Below are positions 8,624-15,776 of a DNA stretch of 64,000 bases, piece after piece. Every line of letters starts with the position of its first letter. Positions within the stretch are counted from its first letter, which is position 1. A model generated the notes under the pieces. It did no database searches, had not been told where the DNA came from, and saw nothing but the letters and a program-made list of their open reading frames with translations. The position numbers and the translations under genes are program-made. Source of the DNA: Nitrosomonas sp. sh817 (lineage in GTDB: Bacteria; Pseudomonadota; Gammaproteobacteria; Burkholderiales; Nitrosomonadaceae). The stretch covers positions 310,001-374,000 of the forward strand of contig NZ_CP133083.1 in NCBI RefSeq assembly GCF_030908545.1. The letters are read 5' to 3'.

Positions 8624-9229
8624 ATGCTTATTATGAATAAATCTGAAATAATAAAAGTGCTTTCATTGATTGCCAAAGAGAGCGCTAATGAAAGTAAACG
8701 ATATGGAGCTCATTATTACGAACACGACAGCGGAAAATATCGTTCTTGTCCTGAAATGTTTATTGTTCACTCAGTATTAAATAAGCTAAGAATAGCCGGT
8801 TATGGTGTTACTGCAGAAGCACTCCAGGGAGGAATATGGAAACTTGCGGGGGAGGAAAATACCGCCCCCGAAGGGACAGAACGTTATCGATACGACCTTG
8901 CAATCTGGAAATCTGCTGAAACCCCTATAATGTTATGTGAATTTAAATGGCATTTCCGTTCATCAGATTTTCATAAAGATGCAGAAAATTTGGTTGTGGC
9001 CCAGAAGAAATTGAGGGCGGTTCCTGTCATAGTGCTTTTAGCAGTAGAACCTAACAAAGATCGCCTCGGCAAGATCTTAACCGCTGAAGAACAATTTATG
9101 GAAGATAAATATGGACTGCTCAGGAAAGAACGTAGCCAAGTAAAAAGCACTCCAACATATTTCTGCGGTAGAGTAAATAAAAATGATTGTTCGTATACCC
9201 AAGTTTCAGCTATGGCTCTGAAAGCATAA
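8624..9229 (+). CDS. Hypothetical protein with PD-(D/E)xK nuclease-like signature
   Basis: I do not recognise this 201-residue protein by family name. It has a helical N-terminal half with PEMFIVHSVLN (E44), then YRYDLAIW (D91), and after 14 residues CEFKWHF (E106 and K108) on a predicted beta strand. The D-x14-E-x-K pattern with a preceding helix Glu is the core of PD-(D/E)xK nucleases, so a restriction- or repair-type DNase fold is plausible. The start could be the ATG at 8624 or the one at 8633; neither has a strong ribosome site. The gene is clearly more AT-rich than hom-thrC, which suggests horizontal gain. It stands alone, with no methylase or helicase beside it. Confidence 0.6.
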   Translation: MLIMNKSEIIKVLSLIAKESANESKRYGAHYYEHDSGKYRSCPEMFIVHSVLNKLRIAGYGVTAEALQGGIWKLAGEENTAPEGTERYRYDLAIWKSAETPIMLCEFKWHFRSSDFHKDAENLVVAQKKLRAVPVIVLLAVEPNKDRLGKILTAEEQFMEDKYGLLRKERSQVKSTPTYFCGRVNKNDCSYTQVSAMALKA

Positions 9230-9638
9230 GGAGTGAATGGATTGCATTTTGATACACTATTTCCATGGTCACAAATCCACAAGGTTGTGTTTTGATATGA
9301 CGCTGTATAAGAATCAAATTTACCGATGATTGTCTACTACTTCACGTCTTCTGAATTCGCGCTAAAAGCCCTGCGTGACCGCCGGTTAAAAATTGCACGC
9401 ATAATGAACTGAACGATCCATTTAAATTTCGTATCACCGATTCTTGCTTCATTCTATTAGAAGCAGGAAGGTCGTAAGTCGGAAGCGGCGTTAGCGGTGT
9501 TCCGGTATTCCAACGAATATATCCTCACCGGCTATTCTCCATGTAGAAACTGAGCTCGCGAAGCCCACGGCAGGATGCGTGAGTTGGGAAAACCCTTGCC
9601 AGATCACATAATGCCCGGGATTATGCGAACAAGCCGGG
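9230..9638. other. Gene-poor stretch downstream of a broken PIN toxin
   Basis: I see no intact gene here. A short plus-strand frame ending near 9412 (SSEFALKALRDRRLKIA) looks like the tail of a decayed gene, but I cannot name it. The minus-strand frame of the PIN gene runs through this area to 9491 only because it is out of frame. A 6-bp stem (GCCCGG/CCGGGC, 9613-9639) lies just after the true toxin stop. Confidence 0.4.
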
Positions 9639-10075
9639 CTAGTCGATGGCTTCGACTGTGACGATATCGCTAAAACGTTCAAAATCCTTGGTGTTATGGG
9701 TATGGCTGGAATACTGTAAGCCAGCATTGTGGCGACGATATTGGCGTCGTGGACTTTTTTGCCGCTGATTTCGTAGCGCGTCATCAAGTTCAGGAGTTTT
9801 TCTGTTACCGCTAAACTGTCATCGGCGACGTTGAATTGTTCCAGGAATTGGTTTATCTGGGCCAGAACTGTTTGTTTCGGCACTGCACCGAAGGCCTGCG
9901 GCCGGGTCAAGGTGGCCAGGTATTCCCGGATCACCTGACGGCTTATCCAGAGTTCCCGTCCGTCTTCAAAGGCGGTTGTGATAGCAGTCAGGGCGTTTTT
10001 ATGGAGCGGTGCTTCCAGCACATTGGCGTACACCAGTGTGTTGGTGTCGATGAACAGCGCGCCGTCAGCGGCCAT
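9639..10075 (-). pseudogene. PIN-domain (VapC-like) toxin, frameshifted
   Basis: The first about 125 residues are a good PIN-domain RNase: FIDTNTLVYA (D10), VIREYLATL (E51) and KVHDANIVATML (D110), the acidic residues that bind Mg. After SIPAI (about base 9700) the frame goes wrong. Shifting by one base restores THNTKDFERFSDIVTVEAID followed by a stop at 9639-9641, the usual end of a VapC-type protein (THN-x2-DF motif), for about 145 residues in all. The uncorrected frame instead runs to 9491 and gives a 194-residue protein with a meaningless tail. The cause is a one-base deletion, or a sequencing error, in a C/A-rich spot near 9698-9706. The start overlaps the antitoxin gene by 11 bp. Confidence 0.72.
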
Positions 10076-10301
10076 CGTTTTCGTACATATCTTCGCGGTG
10101 CAGACTCAAGTCTTCCGGCCATTTGCCTACGCTGACCACAGGAAAAACCAGCGGTTTCTTGGCCTCGTTTGCCGCTGTTTGTTGTTCCATCCGCGTTTTT
10201 AAGAAATCGACGAAATCCTCGACTTCCGCGATCCGGTCGGTAGGGAGCGACCTTATTTTGTCGATCAACGCTTGAGTGTCTTGCTTACCAGTTGCCATCA
10301 T
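10065..10301 (-). CDS. Antitoxin partner of the PIN toxin
   Basis: This is a 78-residue protein with a helical N-terminus (DTQALIDKIRSLPTDRIAEVEDFVDFLKTR) of the type seen in DUF2281/VapB-like antitoxins, where the LP-x2-(R/K)-x2-EV-x-DFVDFL segment is typical. An acidic, probably disordered C-terminus (WPEDLSLHREDMYEND) would wrap the toxin. It overlaps the downstream PIN gene by 11 bp, as in most type II modules. It appears intact although the toxin is frameshifted. It would bind its own promoter region at about 10302-10400. The antitoxin role is inferred from position and pattern. Confidence 0.7.
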   Translation of the reverse strand: MMATGKQDTQALIDKIRSLPTDRIAEVEDFVDFLKTRMEQQTAANEAKKPLVFPVVSVGKWPEDLSLHREDMYENDGR

Positions 10302-10439
10302 TATTCTCCACTCAACTTAATTCACCCAAAAAATAGCTTCAGCATAAGGGAATTCCAGAATACGTAATTTTGCTGCATCCTAACATATATGTGTTGATAC
10401 CCACTCAAACTAAAAAACTTCCGGAAAAACCTGAGCGTT

Positions 10440-11717
10440 TCAGAATTCATTCCCTCGGCTGTTATCGACATCTTCCGGACTCACCAGACTGCCGGCATTG
10501 CCCCATGCATTCCGGATGTAAGATACCACCTGGGCGATTTCAATGTCGCGGATGAAATGCTGATAGGGCGGCATGCCGTAAGGTCTCGGATTGCCCGCCG
10601 TGGCAGGCGGGTAGCCGCCATACAGCACGCTGCGGATGGTGTTCAGCGGGGGATTCATGGTCACGTTGCGGTTTCCTGCCAGCGGGGGGTATATTTTGGG
10701 CGTGCCTTCCCCGGATTTGCCGTGACAATCTTGGCAGTGTTTTTCATAGACCGCCTCCCCGAGAGCCAGGTATTGGCGTACCTGTTCCGGCATTTTCCGG
10801 GCTTTTCGAGGCGCTTGGGCATGGTCTTGCTTCTCGCCCAGCGACTGAAGGTAAACCGCTATCGAACGCATGTCCTCATCCGATAGATATTGCAGACTTT
10901 GCCGGACAATCGTGGCCATCGGGCCGGAAGTCACGGCATGGCCGTTTATCCCGGTGGACAGCAGCTCGACGATGTCCTCGATCGGCCATTCACCTACGCC
11001 GGCTTCCAGCGGGGATATCAAGGAGGGCGCGTACCAGTAGGTTCCCACGATTTTGCTGCCGCTGAGCTTATCGTCCTGGCTGGCTCCCCAGACATTGCGG
11101 GGGGTATGGCAGGCGTTACAGTGTCCGAGTCCCTGAACCAGATAATTACCCCGGTTCCATTCATCGCTTTTTGATTTATCCGGTTGATAGACGCCTTCCT
11201 TGAAATACCATTTCCGCCAGAGAAACAGGAGTGTCTGGTTATCGTAAGGCGGGCGTATCTTGTGCGGTGGATTGGTTTGCGCGACGGGCGGCAGTGAGCG
11301 TAAATACGCGAAAATCGCATCGGCGTCCGGCCGGGTAACCTTGGTGTATTCGGTATACGGAAAAGCCGGGTACAAATAGCGGCCATCCTTCGATTTTCCA
11401 TGATGCAACGCTTGCCAGAAATCCTCGCCGCTCCAACGGCCGATCCCGGTTTCATTATCCGGCGTGATGTTTGAAGTGATGAATTCACCGAAAGGCGTAT
11501 TCAGCTTACGCCCGCCCGCATAAGGTTCTCCACCCCGCATGGTATGACATCCCATGCAATTGCCTGCGCGGGTAAGGTACTCTCCGCGCCGGACTTGTTC
11601 CGCATCGGAATCAGCCGGTATCTGAGCCGATGCCGCTTGCGCCAGAAACAGCAAACCACCCGCAACAACGATGGTTCGCCATTTGCTCGTAAACCCTGCC
11701 GCGCTTGCATTTCTCAT
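10440..11717 (-). CDS. Triheme cytochrome c, dehydrogenase-subunit type
   Basis: The start is the ATG at 11717 with GGAGGTG just upstream. A longer frame to 12020 overlaps the neighbouring cytochrome and is not real. The 425-residue protein has a signal peptide ending near ASAQ (about residue 31) and three c-type haem motifs, CMGCH (54-58), CNACH (200-204) and CQDCH (328-332). The layout resembles the triheme cytochrome subunit of membrane alcohol, gluconate or sorbitol dehydrogenases (for example TPFGEFITSNITPD). No flavin or PQQ dehydrogenase gene is adjacent, so the electron donor is unknown. The start overlaps the upstream diheme cytochrome by 4 bp, so the two are translated together and probably work together in the periplasm. 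Confidence 0.88.
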   Translation of the reverse strand: MRNASAAGFTSKWRTIVVAGGLLFLAQAASAQIPADSDAEQVRRGEYLTRAGNCMGCHTMRGGEPYAGGRKLNTPFGEFITSNITPDNETGIGRWSGEDFWQALHHGKSKDGRYLYPAFPYTEYTKVTRPDADAIFAYLRSLPPVAQTNPPHKIRPPYDNQTLLFLWRKWYFKEGVYQPDKSKSDEWNRGNYLVQGLGHCNACHTPRNVWGASQDDKLSGSKIVGTYWYAPSLISPLEAGVGEWPIEDIVELLSTGINGHAVTSGPMATIVRQSLQYLSDEDMRSIAVYLQSLGEKQDHAQAPRKARKMPEQVRQYLALGEAVYEKHCQDCHGKSGEGTPKIYPPLAGNRNVTMNPPLNTIRSVLYGGYPPATAGNPRPYGMPPYQHFIRDIEIAQVVSYIRNAWGNAGSLVSPEDVDNSRGNEF

Positions 11718-12433
11718 CGTGACACCTCCTTCACGGACAAAATAGTCCGGCAGCGTTGCGCCAGTTCCGGGGTCAGCGCATCCGCTCCGGCCGGTTGCCC
11801 CGATACCGGCAGTCCGGGCAGCCACAGTGCCAGTGCATTGACTTCTTCTTGTGTCAGTTTTTTTGCAATTTCCGACATGCAGTCGGGTATTTGGCCGCGC
11901 ATGATCCCGCCATTGCGCCAGCCACCGAACTGTGCGGCCAGATAGGCATGCGGCAAGCCCAGCAGACCGGGAATGGCCGGTTGCATGCCCATCAGCGCTT
12001 CGCCATGGCAGGCGCTGCATGCCGGAAGATCGCGCTCGGGGTCGCCGGAATACATCAGTGTTTCCACGGATTTTGTTTCATCGGGTGACAGGGCGGGCAC
12101 TACCGGCTCCGGATGTGTGTAGGGTTGGTCAGCAAAATACTCCGCGATTTCCCGCATGTATTCATCCGAGAGGTTTTCGAGCAAAATGGCCATCGGCTGA
12201 TAAAAGCGCCGTCCATCGCGGAAATTACGCAACTGATTATAGAGATAACCGGCCGGTTTGCCGGCAATACGCGGGAAATAGGCATCCCGGTCTATCAAGT
12301 CGGCATCTCGATGACAGATGATGCAAGGCTTGATCCGTTCATCCAGGTTATCGGGTATTTTGGACGACGCCGGTTCGACAGCGCTTGCCAGACCGGTAAT
12401 CATTGTTAACAAGAGGAAAATAAAGAACTTCAT
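11714..12433 (-). CDS. Diheme cytochrome c (c4/c553-like)
   Basis: This 239-residue exported protein has a signal peptide (about residues 1-18, MITGLASA) and two cytochrome c domains with CIICH (37-41) and CSACH (139-143). Methionines such as that in YQPMAILLENLSDEYM are likely axial ligands. The tandem layout is that of cytochrome c4, a periplasmic electron carrier. It is the first gene of a two-gene operon with the triheme cytochrome, with which it overlaps by the sequence ATGA. The two proteins may form one electron-transfer chain. Redox partners cannot be read from this window. Confidence 0.86.
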   Translation of the reverse strand: MKFFIFLLLTMITGLASAVEPASSKIPDNLDERIKPCIICHRDADLIDRDAYFPRIAGKPAGYLYNQLRNFRDGRRFYQPMAILLENLSDEYMREIAEYFADQPYTHPEPVVPALSPDETKSVETLMYSGDPERDLPACSACHGEALMGMQPAIPGLLGLPHAYLAAQFGGWRNGGIMRGQIPDCMSEIAKKLTQEEVNALALWLPGLPVSGQPAGADALTPELAQRCRTILSVKEVSR

Positions 12434-12570
12434 TGATGCGTGAATCCCTGAAAAATAATTAAAATACCGGTAATTCTCCGTCAGTAACCAGCATGCGGAA
12501 TTGCAAAGTGGCAGTTTATATCACTAGTTGTAATCCAAACAACCGGATGATAAACCTGGTTAATCGCATC

Positions 12571-13512
12571 TCAGTCCGCTGCCAGTACCCGAACATGCGC
12601 CGCCACGCAGCGCGCCAGCGATTTCAATTCATAGCCGCCTTCCAACGCTGAGACGATGCGGCCTTGTGAGTATTTCGCGGCGATCGCTTTGATTTGCCGC
12701 GTGATCCACACGTAATCGCCGTCTTCCAGATTCAGTTGCGCCATGTCGTCATCCTCGTGCGCATCGAATCCGGCGGAGACGAAAATCATCTCCGGCCTGA
12801 AGCGGTCGAGCGCCGGCAGCCAGTGGTCGGTTACTGCCTGGCGGAATACGCCGCCATTACTGCCGCGCGGCAGCGGCACGTTGATCATGCGCTCGGTCGC
12901 GCTGCCGGCGCCGCTGTAGGGGTAGAAAGGGTGCTGGAATGTCGAGCACAGCATGACGTGCGGGTTGCCACGGAAAATCTCCTCGCTGCCGTTACCGTGA
13001 TGCACGTCGAAATCCAGGATGGCAACGCGCTGCAGGTGATGATGCGCGATGGCATGCGCCACCCCCACTGCGATATTGTTGAATAAACAAAAACCCATGG
13101 CGCGATCGGATTCGGCGTGATGGCCGGGCGGGCGAACGGCGCAGAACGCATTGTTCACCGTACCGGCCAGCACCAGATCGGCCGCCAGAATGACAGCGCC
13201 AGCAGCGTGTAAGGCAGCGCTCAAGGAAAACGGATTCATCGCGGTGTCGGCGTCTAATGCCACGATCCCGGCAGCCGGGGAAGCCTGGCGGATGCTGTCG
13301 ATGTAGTCCGCAATGTGCACCCGCGCCAACTGGTCTGTCGTAGCCAGCGGCGCGTCGTAACGTTGCAGTTGTTCCAGCAACCCGGCGGTTTTCAGTTCAT
13401 TCTCGATGGCGATTAACCGCTGCGGGCATTCCGGGTGGAACGATCCCATATTGTGCTTGAGGCAATCCGGATGGGTGATATACGCTGTTGGCACGCTATT
13501 TTCCGATTCCAA
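12571..13512 (-). CDS. Histone-deacetylase-family amidohydrolase (AcuC/HDAC-like)
   Basis: This 313-residue Zn-dependent deacetylase belongs to the arginase/HDAC fold. Motifs are FHPECPQRL near the N-terminus, RPPGHHAESDRAMGFC with the catalytic His pair, DFDVHHGNGSEEIF with Zn-binding Asp and His, and SAGFDAHEDD with the second Zn-binding Asp. EGGYELKSLA with the final Tyr completes the active site. Bacterial members act on acetylated polyamines, on acetyl-lysine in proteins such as acetyl-CoA synthetase, or on unknown amides. The substrate cannot be told here. The gene is alone on its strand with about 137 bp to the cytochrome operon. Full-length for the family. Confidence 0.92.
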   Translation of the reverse strand: MESENSVPTAYITHPDCLKHNMGSFHPECPQRLIAIENELKTAGLLEQLQRYDAPLATTDQLARVHIADYIDSIRQASPAAGIVALDADTAMNPFSLSAALHAAGAVILAADLVLAGTVNNAFCAVRPPGHHAESDRAMGFCLFNNIAVGVAHAIAHHHLQRVAILDFDVHHGNGSEEIFRGNPHVMLCSTFQHPFYPYSGAGSATERMINVPLPRGSNGGVFRQAVTDHWLPALDRFRPEMIFVSAGFDAHEDDDMAQLNLEDGDYVWITRQIKAIAAKYSQGRIVSALEGGYELKSLARCVAAHVRVLAAD

Positions 13513-13669
13513 GTAAATTCAAAGTCAGTGTGGCGATCATACTCGCGTTTGCGGGTGGTCTCAAAATGCAAAGTTTATTCAATTAACCGGGTATACCGTG
13601 ATAAATTATCAGCAATCCGGTTTTTTTGTGTAATGGTATATTTTCGTCATATCAAATGGGGAGTCATTG

Positions 13670-14728
13670 ATGAACGAGTTTATTGGCAACATGTTGAAAT
13701 TTCTTTCGATTGAGTCGCTGATGGAAAAAGGCTGGCTGGAGTTGACGCAAATCACGATGCCGCTTTTTCTGTTATTTCTGGTGTTTTTCGGGTTGAGTTT
13801 CTATATTCAACATAAGCGATGGAAAGCAGTCGCGTCGGTCATTTGCGCGCTGGTTGCGTTTGTCTATTTGCCGTATGAGTTTTACCGCCAGTCAATGGTA
13901 TCCGCCCGGGCGCATGCCAATGTCGGTGAGGTTCAGGGGAATTTGCAGGAATTTCTGGATTCCGCCAGTCTGGCGCATGCCAAAGGCATCGTGGATAAAG
14001 AAGCGGCCGCAAGCGTATTGGATGAAATGATTCATGGCATCAAGCCGGATAAGAAGAAGGAATTGATTTTGATTTCCTGGCTGGTGGCGGAAAATGAGAA
14101 AAACGCGCTCGCGCAAATTGACGGCAAGCAAAAAACGCTGGCTGACGATCTCAAATCCGATTTGGCGGCGGCCAAAACGGAGATTATCGATTCGCGTCCG
14201 CCTGTCGATAAAATTTCCGAAACTATCGTGCGCAAGCTGGACGATGATGTCAAAGTGCTGGTCGAAAAGAAAATGCAAGCTTTCAAGGAGGAGCTCGACG
14301 GTTCCCTGGATAGCTTTAAAGACGGCATCAACACCTTCGTGCAAGCAGAACTGAATAATTACCAGACTAAATTGGCGGGTATTACGCAGCAAAATGTCGA
14401 TGAACTGAGAAATGTTTCCAACCGGGTTAACCAGGCACTTACCGAGCAGGTTAGAAAAATCAATCAAGAATCATTGAAAAAACTGGATGACACCAAAGAA
14501 AGCATCGAGGGACTCGGCGCCGCTTCGGATAGCGGCTTGCGAAACATTACGCAACAAATGAAGCAATTGTCGGCAGCTATCGAAACCGCTCAAAAGGTTG
14601 CGCAAAAACGAAATGAAATCCTGTTTGAGTATAACGAATGTATGCGAACGACGGGGGTATTGGATCTGGGTGGTAAAGGCGAACAATGCAAATCCAAGTA
14701 TCAGCAGGATTTGTCTGGTTTGAAATAG
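13670..14728 (+). CDS. Membrane-anchored coiled-coil protein of unknown function
   Basis: I do not recognise this 352-residue protein. Two hydrophobic segments near the N-terminus (about residues 28-45 and 52-66) should anchor it in the inner membrane. The rest is a long polar helical region rich in Lys, Glu, Asp and Gln, with spaced hydrophobics typical of a coiled coil (about residues 75-320). The C-terminus has two cysteines, in YNECMRTTG and GEQCKSKY. The start is the ATG at 13670, preceded by GGGGAG; a TTG directly before it would add one residue. It is a single gene, converging on the exchanger gene with a strong hairpin between them. A scaffold or cell-envelope role is possible, but I infer no function. 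Confidence 0.6.
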   Translation: MNEFIGNMLKFLSIESLMEKGWLELTQITMPLFLLFLVFFGLSFYIQHKRWKAVASVICALVAFVYLPYEFYRQSMVSARAHANVGEVQGNLQEFLDSASLAHAKGIVDKEAAASVLDEMIHGIKPDKKKELILISWLVAENEKNALAQIDGKQKTLADDLKSDLAAAKTEIIDSRPPVDKISETIVRKLDDDVKVLVEKKMQAFKEELDGSLDSFKDGINTFVQAELNNYQTKLAGITQQNVDELRNVSNRVNQALTEQVRKINQESLKKLDDTKESIEGLGAASDSGLRNITQQMKQLSAAIETAQKVAQKRNEILFEYNECMRTTGVLDLGGKGEQCKSKYQQDLSGLK

Positions 14729-14740
14729 TCAATCGCTGCC

Positions 14741-14776
14741 GGTCTGATGGCAGTTATTTGAGATAGCCATCAGACC
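14741..14776. terminator. Bidirectional hairpin between convergent genes
   Basis: GGTCTGATGGC (14741-14751) and GCCATCAGACC (14766-14776) form a perfect 11-bp stem with a 14-base loop. It sits between the 3' ends of the coiled-coil gene and the exchanger gene, where it can serve both. There is no long T-run on either side. Confidence 0.6.
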
Positions 14777-14789
14777 GCGCCGGCCATCG

Positions 14790-15776
14790 TCATGTGCGCA
14801 GCATGACCAGCATGGTCAGATAGAAGATGTACGCAGTTACAAAAACAATCCCTTCATTGCGCGATACCATCCGCTCGCTGCGGAATACCGGCAGGCAAGC
14901 AACGGCGACGATTGCCGCCAGCGGTAAATCGATCCATAAAATATCATCTTCAACGCCGATTCCGCCAGGGGCGGCCAGCGTAGTCAAACCCAGGATCACC
15001 AGAATGTTGTAGATACTGCTGCCGATCAAGTTGCCGACCGCCACGTCCCGGTCATTCCGGTAAGTGGCTACGAGTGTCGTTACCAGTTCCGGCGCGGATG
15101 TGCCGATGGCAACGATTGTCAATCCGATGAAAGCATCGGAGACGCCGTAAGTCTTGGCAATGTTCACCGCCCCCGCGACCAGAAAATCCGCACCCAATAC
15201 CGTTAGCGCCATACCTGTGAACAACAGCAATGACTGTAGAGCATATTGCGGATACCGGTGTGCTTTGGGAATGGGCTTCTCACCGAATTCCTCCGAAAAT
15301 TCTTTCTTGGTTGCGGCACTTTCCTTGCGGCTTTCTTTGATCAGCAAGATCGTATACAACACCGCGGCAAGCACCAGCAGCGTACCCTCGATCCGAGACA
15401 GGACGCCGTCAAGCGACATCAGCATCAAAATGAAAGCCGATCCGATCATCACCGGCACATCGAGTTTGATACTCAGAAGTCGGATTGGCAACGGGCGGAT
15501 AACCGCACTCAGGCCCAGGATAAACAAAATGTTGAGGATATTGGTGCCAGCGATATTGCCGATCGCCAGCGAACCTTTATCCTCCGCGACCGCCGTGATG
15601 CCGACCGCTAGCTCGGGGGTGCTGGTTCCGATCGAAACGATGGTCAAGCCGATAACGATCGGGCTGACACCGAGCATTGCGGCTACCCGGGTAGCGCTGC
15701 GCAGCAGCATCTCGGCTCCCAGGACGATGATCACCAAGCCGCCGAGGAAGATGATGACCGGATGTAATTCGATCAT
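14790..15776 (-). CDS. Calcium/sodium antiporter of the CaCA family (YrbG-like)
   Basis: This 328-residue membrane protein has about ten helices and the two internal alpha repeats of the cation/Ca2+ exchanger superfamily. The first is IGTSTPELAVGITA with GNIAGTNILNILFILG; the second is IGTSAPELVTTLVAT with GNLIGSSIYNILVILG. The acidic residues in these repeats bind the cation. Its start overlaps the stop of the universal stress protein gene by 4 bp, so it is the last gene of the ATPase-Usp-exchanger cluster. The cluster suggests a shared job in calcium or cation balance under stress. The insertion sequence upstream in the ATPase gene may lower its expression by polarity. Confidence 0.9.
   Translation of the reverse strand: MIELHPVIIFLGGLVIIVLGAEMLLRSATRVAAMLGVSPIVIGLTIVSIGTSTPELAVGITAVAEDKGSLAIGNIAGTNILNILFILGLSAVIRPLPIRLLSIKLDVPVMIGSAFILMLMSLDGVLSRIEGTLLVLAAVLYTILLIKESRKESAATKKEFSEEFGEKPIPKAHRYPQYALQSLLLFTGMALTVLGADFLVAGAVNIAKTYGVSDAFIGLTIVAIGTSAPELVTTLVATYRNDRDVAVGNLIGSSIYNILVILGLTTLAAPGGIGVEDDILWIDLPLAAIVAVACLPVFRSERMVSRNEGIVFVTAYIFYLTMLVMLRT

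Noticed and set aside
9491-9638. The 194-residue version of the PIN protein
   Set aside because: The tail after residue 125 has no PIN features, whereas the +1-corrected frame restores the family ending.
11718-12020. An extra 101-residue N-terminus for the triheme cytochrome
   Set aside because: It overlaps the diheme cytochrome in another frame, and the ATG at 11717 has a GGAGGTG ribosome site and a proper signal peptide.
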